Positions 31,771 to 37,130 of a DNA stretch of 37,130 nt are shown here, piece after piece. The translations under genes and the position numbers were made by a program. The DNA lies in contig NZ_KZ478028.1 in assembly GCF_002837185.1 (NCBI RefSeq), forward strand, positions 1-37,130. Reading direction: 5' to 3'. The first letter of the stretch is position 1. Each line of letters opens with the position of its first letter. Under the pieces are notes generated by a model. It was not told where the DNA came from. It saw nothing but the letters and a program-made list of their open reading frames with translations, and searched no databases. Origin of the DNA: Pseudomonas fluorescens. GTDB taxonomy: Bacteria > Pseudomonadota > Gammaproteobacteria > Pseudomonadales > Pseudomonadaceae.

Positions 31771-33765
31771 ATGCCCCCACTGCGCTCCATCCAAGCCCGC
31801 TATACCCTGTTCCTGGTGCTGTTCGTCCTGGTGTTATTGGTGTTGACCGTCGTGGGTATCGGCCAGTTGGTCGCGCCCAAGCTGCAATACACCGAAGAAC
31901 AGGTGGTACTCAACCGCATCGCCGAGGTGGCCGAACAGATCCAGGGCGAACTGAACAAGGTTCAGGCCCAGCAACGCACCATCACCCAAACGATTCCTTT
32001 GCTCGACAGCGACGCCATCGACAAGGTCCTGCCCGGCCTTGTTGACCAGTACGGCGAGCTGAAAGTGTTCGGCGGCGGTATCTGGCCGCTGCCCAACCAG
32101 CGCACGCCCGGGCGTAACAAGCACAGCACGTTCTGGCACCGTGATGCCTCGGGCAAGCTGGCGGTCAACACCTTCTGGAACAGCGACGCCGCGCCCAACT
32201 ATTATGACCAGAGCTGGTACAAGGGCGGCCTGGCCTCACCCCGTGGCCAATGCGCCTGGGCCGCGGCCTACAAGGACGATGCCAGCCAGGAGCCGCGCAC
32301 CAACTGCGCCATGGCGATCCAGCGTGACGGCGCCGCCTATGGCGTGGCGACCATCGACGTAACCCTGGGCTTCTTCAACGACCTGGTGGCCAGCAAGGAA
32401 AAAGACATTGACGGGCAAATGCTGATCGTCGAAGGCGACGGCAAGATCATCAGCAACAGCTCGCGCATCAGCAGCCCGGTCGTACTGAAGAATATCAGTG
32501 AGCTGACCGGCACGTCGGCGTTCGCCGCCCAGGTCAGCAAAGCCCTCGCCCATCGCGACCAGGCCCTGCAACGCGCCGAGTTCGACAACCAGGGCGTGGC
32601 CAGCACCTTTTACATGCGCCCGATCGAAGGCACACCATGGTTCCTGGCGACCGCCCTGCCCACCTCGTTGATCACCGCCCAGCGCAATGATGTGCTCGGC
32701 ACTCTGGCACTGCTGCAAATCCCGATGGTGATCCTGCTGGTGCTGCTGGCGGCGTACGCCATTCGCCAACTGGTACAGCGCATGAAAGCGCTCAAGGGCA
32801 ATATCGACGCACTGTCCGCCGGCGACGCCGACCTCACGCGGCGCATCACCATCCGCGCCGAAGACGAACTCGGCGCCATCGGCCACTCGGTGAACCGCTT
32901 TATCGTTTATCTGCAAAACATGATCGGCGAAGTGACCCAGGCCACCGGCGCCATGGCCTCGGGCCTTGAGCAGTTGCAGCACACTTCGGCGCACACCAAC
33001 CAGATCCTGTTGCGCCACGCGTCGGAGACGGATCAGACGGTGACCGCCATCACCGAAATGAGCTCCACCGCCGACACCGTCGCGCAAAATGCCGCAGAAA
33101 CGGCGGCTTTCACCCAGCGTGCCAACGAGCATGCCGACCGTTCACGGGTGGTGGTAGGCGAAGCGTCCACCAGCGTCAGTGCCCTGATCGGTGAAGTGGC
33201 CAGCGCGACCCACACCGTCGAAAACATGCGCCAGGATGCCGCGCGCATCACCGAAACCCTCGGCGTGATCGGTGCCATCGCCGGCCAGACCAACCTGCTG
33301 GCGCTCAACGCCGCGATCGAAGCGGCGCGGGCCGGCGAGCAAGGCCGCGGGTTTGCCGTAGTGGCCGACGAGGTACGCGCACTGGCCGCACGCACCCAGT
33401 CCAGCACCTCGCAGATCAACGAGATGCTGGCGCGCTTGACCACCGGCGTCAGCTCGTCGGTAGCGGCCATGGAAAACACCCAGGCCAGTTGCCAGTCGGC
33501 GGCGGATGCCACGGCGCGGGTGAACACCGGGCTCGACGAGATGGCCGGCTCAGTCAGCCACATCAACAACCTCAGCACCCAGATCGCAACGGCCGCCGAG
33601 CAACAGAGCGCAGTGACCGAAGAGATCAACCGCAGCATGGTGCAGATCCGACAAATGGTTGAAGAGTTGGTAGAAAGCGGTCATGCCACCGAAACCAATA
33701 CCCAAAGCCTGCTGGAAGCCAATGGCCGGGTGATTGCCTTGATGGGACGCTTCAAAGTGCGTTGA
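31771..33765 (+). CDS. Methyl-accepting chemotaxis protein with dCache sensor
   Basis: A 664-aa inner-membrane chemoreceptor. Helix 1 is at about 11-34, a periplasmic dCache ligand-binding domain at about 35-310 (WHRDASGKLAVNTFWNSD and YYDQSWYKGG are typical), helix 2 at about 312-332, and HAMP at about 333-385 (LSAGDADLTRRITIRAEDE). The signalling domain holds the conserved hairpin tip AIAGQTNLLALNAAIEAARA with EQGRGFAVVADEVRALA. The C-terminus (MGRFKVR) lacks a CheR-tethering pentapeptide. AAGGA precedes the ATG and a sigma-28 promoter lies upstream. The ligand is not known. Confidence 0.95.
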   Translation: MPPLRSIQARYTLFLVLFVLVLLVLTVVGIGQLVAPKLQYTEEQVVLNRIAEVAEQIQGELNKVQAQQRTITQTIPLLDSDAIDKVLPGLVDQYGELKVFGGGIWPLPNQRTPGRNKHSTFWHRDASGKLAVNTFWNSDAAPNYYDQSWYKGGLASPRGQCAWAAAYKDDASQEPRTNCAMAIQRDGAAYGVATIDVTLGFFNDLVASKEKDIDGQMLIVEGDGKIISNSSRISSPVVLKNISELTGTSAFAAQVSKALAHRDQALQRAEFDNQGVASTFYMRPIEGTPWFLATALPTSLITAQRNDVLGTLALLQIPMVILLVLLAAYAIRQLVQRMKALKGNIDALSAGDADLTRRITIRAEDELGAIGHSVNRFIVYLQNMIGEVTQATGAMASGLEQLQHTSAHTNQILLRHASETDQTVTAITEMSSTADTVAQNAAETAAFTQRANEHADRSRVVVGEASTSVSALIGEVASATHTVENMRQDAARITETLGVIGAIAGQTNLLALNAAIEAARAGEQGRGFAVVADEVRALAARTQSSTSQINEMLARLTTGVSSSVAAMENTQASCQSAADATARVNTGLDEMAGSVSHINNLSTQIATAAEQQSAVTEEINRSMVQIRQMVEELVESGHATETNTQSLLEANGRVIALMGRFKVR

Positions 33766-33778
33766 TCCAGGCCGGAAT

Positions 33779-33801
33779 ACTCCCGTGCACAGCGCGGGAG
33801 T
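33779..33801. terminator. Hairpin after the chemoreceptor
   Basis: ACTCCCG / CGGGAGT with a 9-nt loop, 14 nt past the chemoreceptor stop. No T-run follows, so it is a probable but weak terminator. Confidence 0.5.
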
Positions 33802-33854
33802 CGAACTATCCTGACAACTCCTGGTTTAACACTCCCCACACAGGAAGGTGTGTC

Positions 33855-34325
33855 ATGCATGCGACCGAGCAGCCAGTGCGCCTGAAGCGGATCAGTCAGG
33901 AACGCTTCATCCTGGCGGCAGTCGAGACCGTCTATGACTACGTGACCCAGCCCGACCGCTGGCACGAATGGCACCCCTCCTCCCTCAGCGCCGACACCGG
34001 CACCTGCGGTTCGCTGCCGGCCGGCGCGCGTTTTACCGAAATCATCGACCTGCTGGGCATCCGCCTTGCGCTGAGCTACCGCGTGCAAGTCGCCCGGTGC
34101 CCCAACGAGTTCAAGACCGTGTTCACCTCGCTGGCGGTCGATGGCTGCATTGAGTATGTGCTGCACGCGCATCAGGGCGGCACGCTGTTCAAGCGCGTAT
34201 TGACCTATGAGACCGAGCTGCAACTGGCGACCTTGCATGAACGCATGATCGCACTCTCGGGTGTTGCGCTGGACCGCCTCAAGCATCGCCTGGAAAATTC
34301 AGCCATAGACCGCTCTATCGCTTAA
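33855..34325 (+). CDS. SRPBCC (START-like) family protein
   Basis: A 156-aa protein with the polyketide cyclase/dehydrase-like ligand-binding fold. The N-terminal strand-helix FILAAVETVYDYVTQPDRWHEWHPS is characteristic (the usual VWxxltdpe..WhpW pattern), and a long C-terminal helix (LHERMIALSGVALDRLKHRL) closes the cavity. AGGAAGG lies 6 nt before the ATG. Members bind or transform lipids and small hydrophobic molecules; nothing more specific can be said. Confidence 0.85.
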   Translation: MHATEQPVRLKRISQERFILAAVETVYDYVTQPDRWHEWHPSSLSADTGTCGSLPAGARFTEIIDLLGIRLALSYRVQVARCPNEFKTVFTSLAVDGCIEYVLHAHQGGTLFKRVLTYETELQLATLHERMIALSGVALDRLKHRLENSAIDRSIA

Positions 34326-34413
34326 CTGACCCGATTCAGGGAAAATGCCGGGCCCCTTGTCGCGCCTTCACTGAGACCCCCATGAAATTCTCTTTGCAAC
34401 GAGCCCCAGCCCG

Positions 34414-34857
34414 ATGTTGATGGCGTACCTTGGGCTGTTCGTCGCCGCCTTTGGCGCGGCGACGTTGCTGCCCCTGCAGTCGGAGGCCGTGCTCGTCGGG
34501 CTGCTGCTCAGCGGGCATTACAACCTCTGGCTGCTGTTGGGCATCGCCACGCTGGGCAATGTGCTGGGTTCGCTGGTCAACTGGCTGCTGGGGCGTTCGG
34601 TGCAGCGCTTCAAGGCGCGGCGCTGGTTTCCGGTCAGCGCACGGCAACTGGACAAGGCGCGCAGCCACTACGCGCGCTGGGGGCATTGGACGCTGCTGCT
34701 CAGTTGGGTGCCGATCATTGGCGACCCGCTGACCCTGGTGGCCGGTGTCATGCGCGAACCGCTCTGGCGGTTCCTGCTGCTGGTCACCCTGGCCAAGGCG
34801 CTGCGCTACGGCGTGCTTGCCGCAATCACCCTGCACTGGGTGTTAATCCCCCGTTAA
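34414..34857 (+). CDS. YqaA family (DedA-like/VTT) membrane protein
   Basis: A 147-aa inner-membrane protein with about four hydrophobic segments. Its sequence AYLGLFVAAFGAATLLPLQSEAVLVGLLL, LGNVLGSLVNWLLGR and SWVPIIGDPLTLVAGVMR matches the short YqaA group of the DedA/VTT superfamily. That superfamily includes lipid scramblases and transporters. Start choices are ATG 34414 or ATG 34420; the latter overlaps the stop of a 12-codon ORF at 34382-34420. A role in lipid or envelope homeostasis is a family-level inference. Confidence 0.85.
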   Translation: MLMAYLGLFVAAFGAATLLPLQSEAVLVGLLLSGHYNLWLLLGIATLGNVLGSLVNWLLGRSVQRFKARRWFPVSARQLDKARSHYARWGHWTLLLSWVPIIGDPLTLVAGVMREPLWRFLLLVTLAKALRYGVLAAITLHWVLIPR

Positions 34858-34897
34858 TCTTCCCCAAACAGCATCCGGAACATCTTTCCCGGAGCTT

Positions 34898-35905
34898 ATG
34901 ACCATGCCTTCCATCCGTGACCTGTGCATCGCCGGCCTGCTCACGGCCAGCGCCGCGCCGGCGTTTGCCGCCACCTACGGCCCTGAACTCCAGGGTTTCC
35001 AGTACCCCTATCCGGTTGAACGCTTCAACTTCGAGTCCCAGGGTGAAAGCCTGCAAATGGGCTATATGGATGTCCCGGCCAACGGTAAAGCCAACGGGCG
35101 CAGCGTGGTGCTGATGCACGGCAAGAACTTCTGCGGCGCCACCTGGGAGGCATCGATCAAAGCCCTGAGCGACGCCGGTTACCGCGTGATCGCGCCGGAC
35201 CAGATCGGCTTTTGCACCTCCAGCAAGCCCGAGCATTACCAGTACAGCTTCCAGCAACTGGCGCTCAACACCCACCAGTTGCTGGAAAAGCTCGGCATTC
35301 AAAAAGCCACGCTGCTCGGTCACTCCACCGGCGGCATGCTGGCCACGCGCTATGCCTTGATGTACCCGGCACAGACCGAACAACTCGCCCTGGTCAATCC
35401 CATCGGCCTGGAAGACTGGAAGGCCCTGGGCGTACCCCACCAGAGCGTTGACCAGTGGTATCAACGCGAGCTGAAACTGAGCGCCGACGGCGTACGCAAA
35501 TACGAGCGCGACACGTATTACGGGGGGCGCTGGAAGCCCGAATACGAGCGCTGGGTGGACATGCTCGCCGGCCTGAACCAGGGCCCGGGGCATACCCGAG
35601 TGGCCTGGAACTCGGCGTTGATTTACGACATGATCTTCACCCAGCCGGTGTACTACGAGTTCAAGAACGTGCAAGTGCCCACCCTGCTGCTGATCGGCAC
35701 CAGCGACACCACCGCCATCGGCAAGGACCTGGCGCCGCCGGCGGTGAAGGCGCGGATCGGCAATTATCAAGTGTTGGGCAAGCAGGTGGCCAAGCTGATT
35801 CCCCATGCCACGCTGGTGGAGTTTCCCGGCCTGGGCCATGCGCCGCAGATGGAAGAACCGGCGCAGTTTCATACCGCGCTGTTGCAGGGTTTGAACGCCC
35901 TTTAA
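34898..35905 (+). CDS. Periplasmic alpha/beta hydrolase
   Basis: A 335-aa secreted hydrolase. A Sec signal peptide covers about residues 1-24 (ASAAPAFA). The alpha/beta-hydrolase triad is Ser143 in LLGHSTGGMLA, Asp270 in LIGTSDTTAIG and His314 in PGLGHAPQ. The oxyanion HG motif is LMHGKNFCG and the DxxGFGxS-like element is APDQIGFCTSSKP. GGAG lies 4 nt before ATG 34898 (10 nt before ATG 34904). Related to epoxide hydrolase/haloalkane dehalogenase-like esterases; substrate unknown. Confidence 0.9.
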   Translation: MTMPSIRDLCIAGLLTASAAPAFAATYGPELQGFQYPYPVERFNFESQGESLQMGYMDVPANGKANGRSVVLMHGKNFCGATWEASIKALSDAGYRVIAPDQIGFCTSSKPEHYQYSFQQLALNTHQLLEKLGIQKATLLGHSTGGMLATRYALMYPAQTEQLALVNPIGLEDWKALGVPHQSVDQWYQRELKLSADGVRKYERDTYYGGRWKPEYERWVDMLAGLNQGPGHTRVAWNSALIYDMIFTQPVYYEFKNVQVPTLLLIGTSDTTAIGKDLAPPAVKARIGNYQVLGKQVAKLIPHATLVEFPGLGHAPQMEEPAQFHTALLQGLNAL

Positions 35906-35923
35906 TCCTTTGGGGACGCGTGC

Positions 35924-36877
35924 ATGTCGCTACAGATCGCCGTGATTGATGATTGGCAGCAAGTGGCCAGTAGCGTGGTGGATTGGTCGGTACTCGATCC
36001 CCTGGGCCAGGTGCACTTTCTCCACGACTACCCCGCCGACACCGTCACGATGGTCGAACGCTTGCAGAGGTTCGACGTGATTTGCGTCATGCGCGAACGT
36101 TCGCCTTTCGACCAGGCCCTGCTGCGGGGCCTGCCCAGGCTCAAGTTGCTGGTGACCGGTGGCATGCGCAACGCCGCCATCGACCTGTCCGCCGCCCAGG
36201 CGTTGGGGATCCAGGTGTGCGGTACCGACAGCTATAAGCAGGCTGCGCCGGAGCTGACCTGGGCCCTGATCATGGCCTCGACGCGCAACCTGCTGGCCGA
36301 AGCCAACGCCCTGCGCGCCGGCGGGTGGCAGGTCGGCCTGGGCGGCGACCTGCATGGCAAGACGCTGGGCATCCTGGGGCTGGGCAGCATCGGGCAGAAA
36401 GTCGCACAATTCGCCCAGGTATTCGGCATGCGCGTGATTGCCTGGAGCGAAAACCTCACCCCGCAACGGGCCGCCGAGTCGGGGGTGACTTGGGTCAGCA
36501 AGCGCGAGCTGTTCGAGCAGGCTGACATTCTCACCATTCACCTGGTCCTCAGCGAACGCAGCCGCGGGCTGGTCGACGCGCAGGCACTGGGCTGGATGAA
36601 ACCCGGCGCGCACCTGGTGAACACGGCGCGTGGATCGATTGTGGATGAACAGGCACTGGTGGATGCGCTGAGCAACGGGCGTCTGGCCGGCGCGGCGCTG
36701 GACGTCTATAGCCAGGAGCCACTCCCCCTTGAGCATCCCTTCCGCTCTCTGCCCAACGTACTGGCCACGCCCCATGTCGGTTACGTCAGCGAGCAAAACT
36801 ACCGGCAGTTCTACCAGCAGATGATCGAAGATATTCAAGCCTGGGCGAACGGCGTGCCCATTCGGGTGCTCGGCTGA
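35924..36877 (+). CDS. D-2-hydroxyacid dehydrogenase family protein
   Basis: A 317-aa NAD-dependent D-isomer-specific 2-hydroxyacid dehydrogenase. The Rossmann motif is LGILGLGSIGQKVA (about 148-161). The catalytic residues are Arg236 (VNTARGSIVDE), Glu265 (YSQEPLP) and His284 (TPHVGYVSE). It starts 18 nt after the hydrolase stop, with GGGGA upstream of ATG, so the two are probably co-transcribed. The family reduces 2-keto acids or oxidises D-2-hydroxy acids; the specific substrate is unknown. Confidence 0.93.
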   Translation: MSLQIAVIDDWQQVASSVVDWSVLDPLGQVHFLHDYPADTVTMVERLQRFDVICVMRERSPFDQALLRGLPRLKLLVTGGMRNAAIDLSAAQALGIQVCGTDSYKQAAPELTWALIMASTRNLLAEANALRAGGWQVGLGGDLHGKTLGILGLGSIGQKVAQFAQVFGMRVIAWSENLTPQRAAESGVTWVSKRELFEQADILTIHLVLSERSRGLVDAQALGWMKPGAHLVNTARGSIVDEQALVDALSNGRLAGAALDVYSQEPLPLEHPFRSLPNVLATPHVGYVSEQNYRQFYQQMIEDIQAWANGVPIRVLG

Positions 36878-36946
36878 CGCACCAATAAAGCGCATGCCTT
36901 GAATGAAAATCCCAAAGTGCACAATGTTGGCATACGCTGTTGATTT

Positions 36947-36982
36947 GTGTGGGAGGGGGCTTGCCCCCGATGGCAGCCTCTG
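36947..36982 (+). repeat. Single REP element
   Basis: TGTGGGAGGGGGCTTGCCCC followed by CGATGGCAGC, the same core as the copies near 234 and 11.8-12.0 kb. No matching second arm lies within 150 bp, so this is a solitary REP. Confidence 0.85.
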
Positions 36983-37062
36983 GGCCGACCAGGATGTTGG
37001 GTCGGACCGGGTACATATCCGTTTCTGCGGTCACGGCTGCTATGGGTTCCGCTTTTACAGCG

Positions 37063-37095
37063 GGTCACTTTTGGAAAAGAGCCCCAAAAGTAACC
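37063..37095. repeat. Inverted repeat of a dispersed Pseudomonas intergenic block
   Basis: GGTCACTTTTGG (37063-37074) and CCAAAAGTAACC (37084-37095) are inverted with one mismatch, and the flanks (37020-37130) look like a block often repeated in Pseudomonas intergenic DNA. No convincing gene is seen from 36878 to the end. Confidence 0.55.
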
Positions 37096-37130
37096 AAAAA
37101 GGCTCTTGCCCCACCACTCGGCACCTCGCT

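Overview
The window reads as a chromosomal segment of a fluorescent Pseudomonas (P. fluorescens group). The reasons are high GC with gamma-proteobacterial gene families, Pseudomonas-type REP/REPIN palindromes (GTGGGAGGGGGCTTGC core), a pvdQ pyoverdine-maturation/AHL acylase behind a PvdS iron-starvation promoter, and many AraC, LysR and amidotransferase-like regulators. No plasmid, complete prophage, rRNA or CRISPR signature was seen.

Left part (1-10.5 kb). A trans-4-hydroxy-L-proline catabolic operon runs rightward: APC permease, 4-hydroxyproline 2-epimerase, pyrroline-4-hydroxy-2-carboxylate deaminase, alpha-ketoglutarate semialdehyde dehydrogenase, and FAD-dependent D-hydroxyproline dehydrogenase. 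Together they would import hydroxyproline and convert it to 2-oxoglutarate. A PAS-AraC regulator is divergent on the left. An ADP-ribosylglycohydrolase, a GlxA/ArgR-type (DJ-1 + AraC) regulator, a 27-aa membrane peptide and a LysE exporter follow on the right.

Accessory stretch (10.5-14.2 kb). This holds several small proteins, REPINs, an AT-rich perfect palindrome, and a highly structured RNA leader. The leader combines an attenuator-like hairpin set with a three-way junction resembling C4 antisense RNA, ahead of a coupled two-ORF micro-operon. A decayed tyrosine integrase tail, a HEPN/MltR-like gene and tRNA-Cys follow, which is a typical scar of integration at a tRNA.

Iron/toxin part (14.2-22.5 kb). 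pvdQ has a perfect PvdS box. Divergent from it is a Fur-like winged-helix regulator (PA2384-like). Then come a small membrane protein and a 1693-codon toxin-like ORF with a C-terminal EreA/ChaN/TIKI-like domain.

Uptake/oxidation cluster (22.5-28 kb). Five tightly packed leftward genes (AhpD-like, acyl-CoA-dehydrogenase-fold flavoenzyme, ABC ATPase, Tat-exported binding protein, permease) lie divergent from an AraC regulator. They probably import and oxidise an unidentified, perhaps organosulfur-type, compound.

Right part (28-37.1 kb). The most striking item is a 513-aa protein with an effector-like N terminus, RTX-like repeats and an HETGH metallopeptidase domain (M91/NleD-like), preceded by a good HrpL box; it is a candidate type III effector far from any visible secretion locus. 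Then come a LysR regulator with a divergent aldo/keto reductase, a dCache chemoreceptor behind a sigma-28 promoter, an SRPBCC protein, a YqaA-like membrane protein, a periplasmic alpha/beta hydrolase, a D-2-hydroxyacid dehydrogenase, and terminal REP/repeat DNA.
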